NCBI RefSeq assembly: GCF_018614585.1
Contig: NZ_JAGGOI010000008.1
Span: forward strand, 81,908-145,907
DNA: 64,000 nucleotides
Origin: Streptomyces sp. ISL-1
GTDB lineage: Bacteria; Actinomycetota; Actinomycetes; Streptomycetales; Streptomycetaceae
Direction of reading: 5' to 3'
Part shown: in pieces, positions 40,870-50,067 of the stretch
Layout of the letters: every line of letters starts with the position of its first letter
Numbering within the stretch: position 1 is the stretch's first letter
Position numbers and translations under genes: made by a program
Notes under the pieces: model-generated
The model's database searches: none
What the model saw: the letters and a program-made list of their open reading frames with translations, nothing else
Told to the model about the DNA's origin: nothing

Positions 40870-42216
40870 TCAGGCGTCCAGGCCCGGGAGGTCCGCCGGA
40901 GCAGGGCAGATCCTGCGGCCGTGCTGATCGAAGACGTACAGATGCGCGAGGTCGACGAGGAGCGGCACCTGAGCGCCGCTGCGCAGCCGCACATCGGGTC
41001 CGGTCCGCACGACCAGATCGCTCAGGGCGACGGCCGGGCGCTCGGCGGCGACGGGACGAGGACCCGGCTCCGGGTCGTCGAGCGCCACCACGGGCCCCGA
41101 GACATGGGCCATCGCGCGCCCCTTGATCCGGGTCAGCACGCTCGGGCCGCCGCTTCTGCTTCTGCGTCTTCGCACGGGGGGCTGTGGTCTGGGCGACTCC
41201 AGGTCGGCGACGACCGCGGGCCGCGAGCCGGTGTTGAAGTGCACCAGCGCCTCATGCCCCTGGTACTCCATGTGCTCGACGATCCCGGTCAGGGCGACCT
41301 CGCCGGGGCGGGCCTGGCTCGGCGGGGCGATCCGGGTGGCTTCGGAGCGCAGGCCGACGATGATCTGCCGGCCCTGCTGGATGCGGAGCAACTGGTGGTC
41401 GGCGCTGAGGGGTTCGGGCAGCGGCAGCCGCTGTTTGCCGAGATCGATCGACATCCGGCCGTCCAGCGGCGCGTAGACGACGGCCTGCAGCAGATTGATG
41501 CGCGGCGTGCCGATGAACGCGGCGACGAAGACGTTCTCGGGCAGGGCGTACATATCGCGCGGGGTGCTCACCTGCTGGAGCACCCCGCCGCGGATCACGG
41601 CGACCCGGTCGCCCAGTGACATCGCCTCGGCCTGGTCGTGCGTGACATAGACAGTGGTCACACCCAACTCGGCGGTGAGCTGGGAGATTTCGGCCCGCAG
41701 ACGGTTGCGCAGCTTCGCGTCGAGGTTGGACAGCGGCTCGTCCATCAGGAATACGGAGGGCCGCCGGGAGATGGCCCGGCCCATCGCGACCCGCTGGCGT
41801 TCACCGCCGGAGAGCTGGCTCGGGTAGCGGTCCAGGACGTCCTCGATGCCCAGCATCCGGGCGGTGGCCTCGACCTGCGGGCGGCAGTCGAGCCGCGGGT
41901 TCTCCAGCCGCAGCGGGAAGCCGATGTTGTCGCGGTTGGTCATGGTCGGGTAGAGCGCGAAGTTCTGGAACACCATGGCCATGGCGCGGTCGCGGGGCGG
42001 GATGTGGTTGGCGTACTCGCCGTCGAGCAGCAACTCCCCCTCGGTGATGTCCTCGAGACCGGCGATCATGCGCAGCACGGTCGACTTGCCGCAGCCCGAA
42101 GGGCCGAGCAGCACCACGAACTCCCCCGGCTCGATGTCGAGGGTGAAGCGGTCGACGGCTCGATTGGTGCGTTCGTACCTCTTGCTGACGCTGCGAAGCG
42201 AGATGGCGCGACTCAT
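40870..42216 (-). CDS. Orphan MalK/UgpC-type ABC transporter ATPase
   Basis: A 448-residue ATP-binding subunit of the carbohydrate-uptake class. Visible motifs are Walker A GPSGCGKST (about 38-46), Q-loop MVFQNFALYPTMTNRDN, signature LSGGERQRVAMGRA, Walker B SVFLMDEPLSNLDAKLR and switch His VYVTHDQAEAM. The C-terminal TOBE domain is interrupted by a basic, low-complexity stretch, PQPPVRRRRSRSGGP (about residues 341-355), and then resumes. There is no permease or binding protein nearby; in Streptomyces a shared ATPase (MsiK type) serves several sugar systems, which may be the case here. ATG 42216; the RBS is not strong. Confidence 0.87.
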   Translation of the reverse strand: MSRAISLRSVSKRYERTNRAVDRFTLDIEPGEFVVLLGPSGCGKSTVLRMIAGLEDITEGELLLDGEYANHIPPRDRAMAMVFQNFALYPTMTNRDNIGFPLRLENPRLDCRPQVEATARMLGIEDVLDRYPSQLSGGERQRVAMGRAISRRPSVFLMDEPLSNLDAKLRNRLRAEISQLTAELGVTTVYVTHDQAEAMSLGDRVAVIRGGVLQQVSTPRDMYALPENVFVAAFIGTPRINLLQAVVYAPLDGRMSIDLGKQRLPLPEPLSADHQLLRIQQGRQIIVGLRSEATRIAPPSQARPGEVALTGIVEHMEYQGHEALVHFNTGSRPAVVADLESPRPQPPVRRRRSRSGGPSVLTRIKGRAMAHVSGPVVALDDPEPGPRPVAAERPAVALSDLVVRTGPDVRLRSGAQVPLLVDLAHLYVFDQHGRRICPAPADLPGLDA

Positions 42217-42393
42217 AGGGTTCCGCCCGTGGGAAGAGGGGGAGCGACTGAGACGCCTGAAACTAGCCGACTACTCCCGGTCAGGGAATGACTCGCGCGC
42301 AGGTTGGGACTGGGCTTTTTGTACGGAGCCGTCCGCCGTCGGGACAGCAACCGCCAACGCCCCCTGGCCCACGCTCACCACATACCCAGTGCC

Positions 42394-43836
42394 TCAGATG
42401 ATGCCGAAGAGGATTCCGGCTCCGAGCACCACCAGCGAGGTGAGCGCCGCCCATTTGACGGTGAACCGGGTGTGGTCGCCGAACTCGACCTTGGCCATGC
42501 CGACCAGGACGTACACCGCGGGGACGAGCGGGCTCGACATGTGCAGCGCCTGACCGACGAGGGATGCGCGGGCGATCTCCAGCGGGGAGACACCGTGGGC
42601 CGCGCCCGCCTCGGCGAGGACCGGCAGGACGCCGAAGTAGAAGCCGTCGTTCGACATGAAGTAGGTGAGCGGGAGGCTCAGTACGCCGGTGACGATGGCC
42701 ATGTGCGGGCCCATGCCCTCGGGGATGGCGCCTACGAGCCAGTCGGCCATGTGCTTGACCATGCCGGTGCCGGTGAGCACGCCGGTGAAGACGGCGGCGG
42801 CGAAGACCATGCCGGTGACGTTGAGTACGTTGTCGGCGTGGGCGGCGATCCGGGCCTTCTGGTCGGCGACCGTCGGGAAGTTGACGGTGAGGGCAAGGGC
42901 CGCGCCGAGCAGGAAGAGCACGGGGATGGGCAGCCACTCCATGATCATCGCGGTGAGCAGAGCGACGGTGAGCCCGGCGTTGAACCAGTAGAGCTTGGGG
43001 CGCAGCGTGGCACGGTTCGGGTCGAGGCCCTGGAAGCGCGCGTCCTCCTCTTTCGCGTCCTCCTCCTTCTCGTACTTCTCCTGCGCGCCGGGGGCGTCGC
43101 CCATACCGCCGGTGACTGCGGTGCGCTCCTCGGAGCTGCCGCCGCCCGACTTGACCAGCACGGTCTCGGAGACGGTCTCGGACTCGGTCTCCAGGACCTC
43201 GTCGAGCGTCAGCACGCCGAGGCGCTTGCGCTCGCGGCGACCCAGTACGTAGGCGAGGACGAAGACGAAGAGCAGTCCGCTGGCGAGCGCGGGGATCATG
43301 GGGACGAAGATGTCGGCCGCGTCGAGCTTGAGGGCGGTCGCGGCGCGGGCGGTGGGGCCGCCCCAGGGCAGGGTGTTCATCACGCCGTTCGCCGTGGCGG
43401 CGACTCCGGTCATCACGACCAGGCTCATCTTGAGGCGCTTGTAGAGCGGATACATCGCGGCGACGGTGATCATGAAGGTGGTGGAGCCGTCGCCGTCCAG
43501 CGAGACGATCGCGGCGAGCAGCGCCGTACCGACCACGACGCGCATCGGATCCGCCTTGCAGAAGCGCAGAATGCCGCGGACGATCGGATCGAACAGCCCG
43601 ACGTCGATCATCACGCCGAAGTAGACGATCGCGAACATCAGCATCGCCGCGGTGGGGGCGAGCGTGCCGACCCCTTCGATGACGTAGTCGCCGAGTTGCG
43701 CGCCCTGTCCGACGAATACGCAGAAGAGGGCGGGTATGAGGACCAGCGCCGCGATCGGCGACATCTTCTTCATCATGATCAGGACCAGGAAGGTCGCAAT
43801 CATGACGAAGCCGAGGATTGTCAGCATTTGGGACAC
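42394..43836 (-). CDS. CitMHS-family citrate/divalent-metal transporter
   Basis: A 480-residue membrane permease of the citrate-metal symporter family, which imports citrate as a complex with Mg2+, Ca2+ or Fe3+. Twelve hydrophobic segments are visible. Typical sequences are MLTILGFVMIATFLVLIMMK at the start, SLDGDGSTTFMITVAAMYPL, TANGVMNTLPWGGPTARAAT and ALHMSSPLVPAVYVLVGMAK. A central cytosolic loop (about residues 208-275) is long and highly charged (EKYEKEEDAKEEDARF). Start GTG 43836, with AGGGTGAACG upstream; ATG 43827 is the alternative. Monocistronic. No two-component citrate sensor is adjacent. Confidence 0.88.
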   Translation of the reverse strand: MSQMLTILGFVMIATFLVLIMMKKMSPIAALVLIPALFCVFVGQGAQLGDYVIEGVGTLAPTAAMLMFAIVYFGVMIDVGLFDPIVRGILRFCKADPMRVVVGTALLAAIVSLDGDGSTTFMITVAAMYPLYKRLKMSLVVMTGVAATANGVMNTLPWGGPTARAATALKLDAADIFVPMIPALASGLLFVFVLAYVLGRRERKRLGVLTLDEVLETESETVSETVLVKSGGGSSEERTAVTGGMGDAPGAQEKYEKEEDAKEEDARFQGLDPNRATLRPKLYWFNAGLTVALLTAMIMEWLPIPVLFLLGAALALTVNFPTVADQKARIAAHADNVLNVTGMVFAAAVFTGVLTGTGMVKHMADWLVGAIPEGMGPHMAIVTGVLSLPLTYFMSNDGFYFGVLPVLAEAGAAHGVSPLEIARASLVGQALHMSSPLVPAVYVLVGMAKVEFGDHTRFTVKWAALTSLVVLGAGILFGII

Positions 43837-43947
43837 CTAACGTTCACCCTTGAACTCCCACCAGAGCGGCGGTTCGGATGACGTTAGGTCGCCCCAAGAG
43901 TCGTTAACAAGATGTTGACGCGTGAGCAATACGAGCAAAACCCCAGG

Positions 43948-46161
43948 TCATCGCGTAGGTGACACTTCGACCGGGAAGCCGTTGAGCACGGCGGTGCCGG
44001 ACAGCGGGTCGAGCCGCGAGCCGTCGAGCAGTTGATTGACATTGACTCCGGGACGCGCGGCAGCGACCGACATCCGGGTGCCGGGCCGGCTGTGTCCCCA
44101 GCCGTGCGGCAGGCTCACCACTCCGGTCCGGACGGCGTCGGTGATCTCGACCGGCGCTTCGAGCTCTCCTCCGTCCGCCTTGATGCGGGCCTGGACGCCG
44201 TCCTCCAGACCGAGTCGGGCCGCGTCGGCCGGGTGGATCTGGAGAGTGCAGCGGTTGGAGCCGCCGTTGAGCGTGGCGACGTTGTGCATCCAGCTGTTGT
44301 TGGAGCGCAGATGACGCCGGCCGACGAGGACGAGTGCGGCGGGCCGCGTGTCCAGGGCGCGCCGCAGCCTCGGCAGATCGGCGGCGATGGGTCCCGGCAG
44401 CAGCTCGACGCGTCCACTGCGGGTCTTGAGGACCTGCGGCATCCGGGGCCGCAGCGGGCCGAGGTCGATGCCGTGCGGGTGCTCCAGGAGCTTGTCGAGG
44501 GTGAGGTCGTAAGGGCCGAGGCGCAGCATCATGTCCAGTCGCCGCTCCGGCCCGCCGCGGCCGGTGAGTTGTGCGGTCAGCTCCTTCACGTCCTGACCGT
44601 GGACCGGGGAGTGCGGATCGGTGACTGCCTTGGTGAGGGTGCGCTCGATGACCATGTCGTCGACGGCGCCCGGGTCCGCGCCGTGCATGCCGCCGACGGC
44701 GAGCACCAGACGGGCCTGGATCTCGCACTCGCCGAGGCTGCCCTCCTCCAGGGGGATCACCGCCGGGGTGTAGCGGGCCTGGTTGTGTACGGCGAACGCG
44801 TTGAAGGCGAAGTCGAAGTGCGCGCTCCGGGAGGGCGGCGGCGGGGGCAGCACCACGTCCGCGTGGCGCGAGGTCTCGTTGAGGTACGGGTCGACGCTGA
44901 CCATGAAGTCGAGTCCGGCAAGCGCCTGGTCGAGCCGGTCGCCGTCGGGCGCGGAGAGCACCGGGTTGGAGGCGAGCGAGATCACCGCGCGGATCCGTCC
45001 GTCCCCGGGGGTGTCGATCTCCTCGGCGAGCGCGGCCATGGGCAGTTCACCCTTGGCCTCGGGGTGGCCGCTGACCCTGCTCGCCCAGCGACCGAGGGCG
45101 AAGCCCTTGCCGGGGACGGCGGGGCGGGGTGCGCGGTCGGTGGCGGAGAGCGGGAAGAGCGCGCCGCCGGGGCGGTCGAGGTTGCCGGTGAGCACATTCA
45201 GAACGTCGACCAGCCAGTTGGTGAGGGTGCCGTACTCGACGGTGCTGCTGCCGACGCGGCCGTATACGGCGGCGGTGGGCGCGGCGGCGAGTTCGCGGGC
45301 GATCGTACGGATCTCCTCGGCGTCCATGTCGCAGGCGGCGGCGACCGCCTCCGGCGTGAACTCCCGTACCGCTTCGGCGACTTCGGCCACCCCCTCGACA
45401 TGCGCTTCGAGCGCTCCGAGATCTGTGAGCTTCTCCTCGAACAGGACCTGTGCGAGCGCGGCGAGCAGCAGGGCGTCGGCGCCGGGCCGGATGGGGACGT
45501 GCCGGTCGGCCAGCTGCGCGGTGCGGGTGCGGCGCGGGTCGACGACGGTCAGTGTGCCGCCGCGCCGGCGCAGTGCCTTGAGCTTGCCCGGGAAGTCGGC
45601 CGCGGTGCACAGGCTGCCGTTGGAGTCGAAGGGGTTGGCACCGAGGAGCAGCAGATGGTCGGTGCGGTCCAGGTCGGGGACGGGGATGGCGACGGGGTCA
45701 CCGAAGAGCAGCCCGCTGGAGACATGCTTGGGCATCTGGTCCAGGGTGCTGGCGGTGAAGAGATTGCGGCTACGCAGCAGCGAGAGCAGTACGGGCGGGT
45801 AGAGCGCGCCGGCCATGGTGTGGACGTTCGGATTGCCGAGGATGACGCCCACCACATTCGGCCCGTGCTCCTCGATCAGCGGCCTGATCCGGGCCGCGAC
45901 CACGTCGAAGGCCTCCTCCCAACTGGCCTCCTGCAGCTCGCCGTTCCTGCGCACGAGGGGTGTGCGCAGCCGGTCGGGGTCGGCGTCGAGCTCACCGAAG
46001 GAAGCGCCCTTCGGGCATATGAAGCCCTTGCTGAAGACGTCATCGCGGTCACCGCGGACGCCGGTGACGCGGGAGCCCTCGATGGTGAGGGTCAGTCCGC
46101 AGGTAGCCTCGCAGAGGGGACAGATGCGCAGTGCGGTACGGGTGCCAGCTGTGCGGGACAT
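43948..46161 (-). CDS. Fe-S molybdopterin oxidoreductase
   Basis: A 737-residue cytoplasmic enzyme of the DMSO-reductase/formate-dehydrogenase superfamily. The N-terminal [4Fe-4S] motif is CPLCEATCGLTL, with the last Cys in KGFICPKG (about residues 13-50). Molybdopterin-binding elements include LLGANPFDSNGSLCTAADFP, VDPRRTRTAQLADRHVPIRP, VISLASNPVLSAPDG and the C-terminal NNSWMHNVATLNGGSNRCTL. There is no Tat signal and no obvious Mo-ligand Cys/SeCys, so the electron partner and substrate are unknown. ATG 46161 follows GGAGGG. The promoter carries a perfect GCATACCG-AC-CGGTATGC palindrome. The open frame upstream to 46314 is repeat DNA. Confidence 0.87.
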   Translation of the reverse strand: MSRTAGTRTALRICPLCEATCGLTLTIEGSRVTGVRGDRDDVFSKGFICPKGASFGELDADPDRLRTPLVRRNGELQEASWEEAFDVVAARIRPLIEEHGPNVVGVILGNPNVHTMAGALYPPVLLSLLRSRNLFTASTLDQMPKHVSSGLLFGDPVAIPVPDLDRTDHLLLLGANPFDSNGSLCTAADFPGKLKALRRRGGTLTVVDPRRTRTAQLADRHVPIRPGADALLLAALAQVLFEEKLTDLGALEAHVEGVAEVAEAVREFTPEAVAAACDMDAEEIRTIARELAAAPTAAVYGRVGSSTVEYGTLTNWLVDVLNVLTGNLDRPGGALFPLSATDRAPRPAVPGKGFALGRWASRVSGHPEAKGELPMAALAEEIDTPGDGRIRAVISLASNPVLSAPDGDRLDQALAGLDFMVSVDPYLNETSRHADVVLPPPPPSRSAHFDFAFNAFAVHNQARYTPAVIPLEEGSLGECEIQARLVLAVGGMHGADPGAVDDMVIERTLTKAVTDPHSPVHGQDVKELTAQLTGRGGPERRLDMMLRLGPYDLTLDKLLEHPHGIDLGPLRPRMPQVLKTRSGRVELLPGPIAADLPRLRRALDTRPAALVLVGRRHLRSNNSWMHNVATLNGGSNRCTLQIHPADAARLGLEDGVQARIKADGGELEAPVEITDAVRTGVVSLPHGWGHSRPGTRMSVAAARPGVNVNQLLDGSRLDPLSGTAVLNGFPVEVSPTR

Positions 46162-46205
46162 GGGCCCTCCACGGGGCGACGGCGGTGGCGCGCGGTTCAG
46201 GCCGA

Positions 46206-46223
46206 GCATACCGACCGGTATGC
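46206..46223. promoter_or_regulatory. TetR-type operator (site 4 of 4), upstream of the molybdopterin oxidoreductase
   Basis: GCATACCG-AC-CGGTATGC, perfect 8-bp arms, 45-62 bp upstream of the start. It shares CATACCGAC and the GGT that follows with the other three sites, at the same distance from the start codon. Confidence 0.7.
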
Positions 46224-46298
46224 ATGCACGGGAGGGGGCGCCGCGCCCTTCCTGAACCGGAGCTCCGCCCCGGACCCCGTACACCCTTCGGGCATTCT

Positions 46299-46470
46299 CC
46301 TCAATATCCCCCAAACTTCGTCCGGGGGACCCCCACGGGCTTGAGTTTCAGCCGGTCCGGCGAGCAAGCCTCGCCGGCGCTTGAGGCGCGGGAGTCCCCC
46401 ACGCCCGCCGGGGCGTAGCGGGAGGGTCCGGGGCGGAGCCCCGGTTACGGGAAGGGGTGGGGCGGGGGCA
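46299..46470. repeat. Dispersed GC-rich palindromic element and associated repeats
   Basis: CCTCAATATCCCCCAAACTT then CGTCCGGGGGACCCCCA, followed by CTCGCCGGCGCTTGAGG and GGGAGGGTCCGGGGCGGAGC. The same blocks, in the same order, occur in the 37945-38240 region. The gap 46224-46589 otherwise holds only the hmgA promoter. Confidence 0.7.
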
Positions 46471-46525
46471 AGCCCGCCGCAGGCGTCCCGCCCGGACACG
46501 CCGCCATCACGCCGCCCCGTTGCCG

Positions 46526-46554
46526 TTGACGGCACGGTCCCGCAATCCTACGGT
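46526..46554 (+). promoter_or_regulatory. Probable hmgA promoter
   Basis: TTGACG at 46526-46531 and TACGGT at 46549-46554 with a 17-bp spacer: a good match to the vegetative sigma type, placed 36 bp before the hmgA start. Confidence 0.5.
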
Positions 46555-46589
46555 TATGCATAGGAATCCTTCAGCACCAGGAGCGGACG

Positions 46590-47909
46590 ATGAGCGGCAT
46601 CGAGCAGGCGCGGAAGACCGCCGAAAGCCTTGGGCACTCGCCCGGGTTCGGCAATGAGCACAGCTCGGAAGCCGTGCCCGGCGCACTTCCGCACGGGCGC
46701 AACTCACCGCAGCGGGCACCGCTCGGGCTGTACGCGGAGCAGCTGAGCGGCAGCGCGTTCACCGAGCCGCGCGCCCACAACCGCCGCTCCTGGCTCTACC
46801 GGATCCGCCCGTCCGCGGCACATCCGCCGTTCGTCCGCATCGGCAACGGCGGCGTACGCAGCGCGCCGTTCACCGAGTCCGTCCCCGACCCCAACAGGCT
46901 TCGCTGGAACCCGCTGCCCGAGCCCGCGCCCGGCACAGACTGGCTGGCCGGTCTGTGGACGCTCGGCGGGAACGGCGACGCGACCCAGCGCACCGGCATG
47001 GCCGTTCACCTCTACCACGCCAACTCCGCCATGACGGACCGGGTGTTCAGCGATTCCGACGGCGAACTGCTGATCGTGCCGGAGCGCGGCGGGCTGCTGC
47101 TCCGTACGGAACTGGGGCTGCTCGCCGCCCGGCCGGGCGAGGTCGCGCTGATCCCCCGCGGGATCCGTTTCCGGGTGGAGCTGCTGGACGACAGCGCCCG
47201 CGGCTATGTCTGCGAGAACTACGGTCAGCCCTTCCAGCTGCCCGACCTCGGCCCGATCGGCGCGAACGGCCTCGCCGCCGCCCGGGACTTCCTCGCGCCC
47301 CTGGCGGCGTACGAGGACATGGAGGGCCCGGTCGACGTCGTCAACAAGTTCTGCGGGAACCTCTGGGCCGCGACGTACGACCACTCGCCGCTCGATGTCG
47401 TCGCCTGGCACGGCAATCATGTTCCGTACGTCTACGACCTGCGCCGCTTCAATGTGATCGGGACGATCTCCTACGACCACCCCGATCCGTCGATCTTCAC
47501 CGTGCTGACGGCTCCGACCGACACGCCGGGCCTGGCCGGGGTCGACTTCGTGGTCTTCGCGCCGCGCTGGCTGGTCGGCGAGGACACCTTCCGGCCGCCG
47601 TACTTCCACCGCAATGTGATGAGCGAGTACATGGGCCTGATCGAGGGCGCGTACGACGCCAAGGCCGAGGGCTTCGTGCCGGGGGGCGGTTCGCTGCACA
47701 ACATGATGTCCGCGCACGGCCCCGACCGGGAAACCTTCGACCGCGCGAGCGCCGCCGAGCTGAAGCCGCAGAAGATCGACGACGGGCTTGCGTTCATGTT
47801 CGAGACGCGCTGGCCGGTGACGGCGACCGCGCAGGCGGCGAACGCGGACCATCTGCAGAAGGGGTACGACGACGTGTGGCAGGGTCTTGAGCGCCACTTC
47901 CGGTCGTAG
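46590..47909 (+). CDS. hmgA: Homogentisate 1,2-dioxygenase
   Basis: A 439-residue non-heme Fe(II) ring-cleaving enzyme of tyrosine/phenylalanine catabolism: homogentisate to maleylacetoacetate. Family text is evident from the N-terminus ([40 protein letters not shown]). The metal region is [16 protein letters not shown] (His and Glu ligands), with the second His in [13 protein letters not shown]. The length is normal. ATG 46590 with GGAGCG upstream. Thirteen nt after its stop comes a GntR regulator in the same direction. The rest of the homogentisate pathway (maleylacetoacetate isomerase, fumarylacetoacetase, Hpd) is not in the window. Confidence 0.95.
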   Translation: MSGIEQARKTAESLGHSPGFGNEHSSEAVPGALPHGRNSPQRAPLGLYAEQLSGSAFTEPRAHNRRSWLYRIRPSAAHPPFVRIGNGGVRSAPFTESVPDPNRLRWNPLPEPAPGTDWLAGLWTLGGNGDATQRTGMAVHLYHANSAMTDRVFSDSDGELLIVPERGGLLLRTELGLLAARPGEVALIPRGIRFRVELLDDSARGYVCENYGQPFQLPDLGPIGANGLAAARDFLAPLAAYEDMEGPVDVVNKFCGNLWAATYDHSPLDVVAWHGNHVPYVYDLRRFNVIGTISYDHPDPSIFTVLTAPTDTPGLAGVDFVVFAPRWLVGEDTFRPPYFHRNVMSEYMGLIEGAYDAKAEGFVPGGGSLHNMMSAHGPDRETFDRASAAELKPQKIDDGLAFMFETRWPVTATAQAANADHLQKGYDDVWQGLERHFRS

Positions 47910-47922
47910 TACGGAGTACCCC

Positions 47923-48672
47923 GTGACCGCCTTCGCCCCCGACTCGCTGGTCCTGAACCGCAAGCTGCCGCTGTGGTACCAGGTCTCGCAGTCGCTACGC
48001 GCCTCCATACTGGGCCGAGCGCCCGGGGCGTCGCTGCGGCTGCCGACCGAGGAGCAGCTCGCCGCGCACTACGGCGTCAGCGTGCTGACCATGCGCCAGG
48101 CCCTCAAGGAACTGGAGCAGGAGGGCCTGATCAGCAGGCACCGGAGGCGTGGCACCTTCATCGAGCCGGGGGCGCGGCGGGGCGCCCCCAGGCGGCTGCT
48201 GGGCTCGATCGACGCGATCGTGGCCCAGCAGTCGGGCGAGCGGACCGAGCTGCTGGACCACGGCCGGGCCGCCGTACCCCCCGAGCTCGCCGAGCACTTC
48301 CCGGACCTGGCCGAGGTGGCGACGTACCACCGGCTGCGCAGCGACGAGAAGACGGGCGAACCGACCAATCACGCCCGCAACTTCATCCGCCCCGACCTGG
48401 CCGAACGTATCGACCCGGACGACCTCGTGCGCTGGCCCATGACGAAGGTGCTGCGCGATGTGGTGGGCGCACACATCAGCCGGATCACCGACACCGTCGA
48501 GGCACGGCTCGCGGACCCTGAGACGGCCCGGCTGCTCCAGGTGCCGTTGCTCAGCCCGATCCTGCACTACACGGGCATCATCCACGACGAGAACGGGCGC
48601 GCCCTGGATGTGGCGATCATCCACTACCGGGGGGACCGCTTCTCCTTCACGGTGACGCTGGACGCGGACTGA
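47923..48672 (+). CDS. GntR/HutC-type regulator linked to hmgA
   Basis: A 249-residue regulator. The N-terminal GntR winged helix is LPTEEQLAAHYGVSVLTMRQ then ALKELEQEGLISRHRRRGTF. The C-terminal UTRA ligand domain of HutC type follows, with YHRLRSDEKTGEPTNHARNF and IHYRGDRFSFTVTLDAD at the end. It starts at GTG 47923 with GGAG 7 nt upstream; the frame opens earlier inside hmgA. The 13-nt spacing makes an operon with hmgA likely, so it is the obvious candidate to control homogentisate breakdown, with an aromatic intermediate as inducer. Confidence 0.87.
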   Translation: MTAFAPDSLVLNRKLPLWYQVSQSLRASILGRAPGASLRLPTEEQLAAHYGVSVLTMRQALKELEQEGLISRHRRRGTFIEPGARRGAPRRLLGSIDAIVAQQSGERTELLDHGRAAVPPELAEHFPDLAEVATYHRLRSDEKTGEPTNHARNFIRPDLAERIDPDDLVRWPMTKVLRDVVGAHISRITDTVEARLADPETARLLQVPLLSPILHYTGIIHDENGRALDVAIIHYRGDRFSFTVTLDAD

Positions 48673-48765
48673 ATCCCCGGACGCGGACGGAATCCCGGAG
48701 GCGGACCGAGTCGCGGATGCGGACTGAGTCGCGAATGCGGACTGAGTGAGGGATGCGCCGCTGAG
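48661..48765. repeat. 18-bp degenerate tandem repeat, about six units
   Basis: Units near GATGCGGACTGAGTCGCG recur at 18-19 bp from the end of the GntR gene through the intergenic gap. The first unit forms the last codons of the regulator (LDAD). Confidence 0.8.
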
Positions 48766-48777
48766 TACGATGCCGAT

Positions 48778-49962
48778 GTGACGCTGGACGACGACGCTCC
48801 GCTGCTGGCGGACCTCATGCCGTGGTCCGTCGCACCGCTGCGGCTGGGCCGGGGGTGGCCGATGGCCCCGGACGCCGCCTCCCTCAAAGCCCGCTGGAAC
48901 GCCTTCATACGCGCGCAGGGGGCGGCCCGGGAGGCGCTGCTGCCCCCCACCCGGTCGCGCACGCTGCACACCGCGGTGGCCCAGCTGCCGGGCCAGACCA
49001 CCGGAACGGGCCGTCTGGTGCGCGAGTCCGGCCCCTGCCCCGAGCCCGTACGCATCCTGCACGGCCCGTTCGACGAGCAGTGGCTGCTGCCGGACCATCG
49101 CCTCATCGACGCCGCGCGCCCGGAGCTGTGGCGGGTAGCCGACGAGCGCCAGCTCTTCCTCGTCGAGCAGGGTCACGTCCCTGAGGCGACGGGCCCCGCG
49201 CTGCTGGCCTCGGCCGTGCTCCCCGAAGGGCGCTCCCCGGCCGGCCGCCCGGGCCGCATCCGCCCGCTCTACCGGCGCCCGGGGGGCCGCGAGCCCAATG
49301 TGGCGCCGGGTCTGCTCGGGCATCTCAGCGACCGCTACGGCCACGAGGTCACCGCGCAGTCCCTGCTCGCCTGGACGCTGGCGGCCGGGACCGCGGACCG
49401 CACGGTCCCGCTCCCCTGCGACCCCGGGGTCTGGGCGCACGGCACGGAACTCGGCCGCCGGATCCTCTGGCTTCATCTGCGGGGCAACGGCGAGCGCCCC
49501 AAGCTCCCGGGCGGCCGTCGCCCCTACGTACGCGCCCCGCTTCCCGCCAGGCCCGACGAACTCCTCTATGACCGCGACGAGGATGCCCTGCACCTGGGCG
49601 AGGGCCGCATCTCGCCGGTACCGGGCGCGGCGTGGGACTTCCAGGTGAGCGGCGTGCGAGTGCTGGAGCAGTGGTTCGCCCGCAGGACGGCCCCGGCCGA
49701 GCCCGGCACACTGGAGGCGATCCGCCCGTCGGTCTGGCCCCAGCCGTGGACGTCCGAGCTGCTGGAGCTCATCACGGTGCTGACGCTGCTGGCCGAGCTC
49801 CGGCCCCGGCAGGATGAGCTGACCTCCGGGATCGGCTCGCGGATCACCGCGGCCGAGCTACGCAGCGCGAATATCCTGCCCGTCCCCGATACTGCCCGCC
49901 GCCCGGCGTCGGTGCTGGACCACCACGAGGAGGGCCCGGAGGGGCAGTTCGCGCTGCTGTGA
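48778..49962 (+). CDS. Type ISP restriction-modification specificity-domain protein, stand-alone
   Basis: A 394-residue protein that matches my memory of Streptomyces proteins annotated as type ISP restriction/modification enzyme, i.e. the C-terminal target-recognition part of LlaBIII-like enzymes. Recognisable stretches are MPWSVAPLRLGRGWPMAPDA, PVRILHGPFDEQWLLPDHRL, FVLWRVADERQLFLVEQ-like text and ELGRRILWLHLRGNGERPKL. No methyltransferase (NPPY) or helicase motif is present, so it cannot modify or cut DNA alone. Whether it pairs with a distant methylase or has been repurposed is unknown. GTG 48778 is the only plausible start; the RBS is poor. It lies 105 bp after the GntR gene. Confidence 0.68.
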   Translation: MTLDDDAPLLADLMPWSVAPLRLGRGWPMAPDAASLKARWNAFIRAQGAAREALLPPTRSRTLHTAVAQLPGQTTGTGRLVRESGPCPEPVRILHGPFDEQWLLPDHRLIDAARPELWRVADERQLFLVEQGHVPEATGPALLASAVLPEGRSPAGRPGRIRPLYRRPGGREPNVAPGLLGHLSDRYGHEVTAQSLLAWTLAAGTADRTVPLPCDPGVWAHGTELGRRILWLHLRGNGERPKLPGGRRPYVRAPLPARPDELLYDRDEDALHLGEGRISPVPGAAWDFQVSGVRVLEQWFARRTAPAEPGTLEAIRPSVWPQPWTSELLELITVLTLLAELRPRQDELTSGIGSRITAAELRSANILPVPDTARRPASVLDHHEEGPEGQFALL

Positions 49963-50067
49963 ATCCTCCCGCGGCAGGTCCCCAGAACCGGCTGTCACTC
50001 ACCGGGTGACGCCGGTATGCGGTCCGGGGGTGACAAAGGTGCTGCCTACACGGTAGGCACGGCTGTC

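Noticed and set aside
44032..46344. A 770-residue plus-strand open frame antisense to the molybdopterin oxidoreductase
   Set aside because: The minus strand carries clear Fe-S and molybdopterin motifs; the plus frame shows none.
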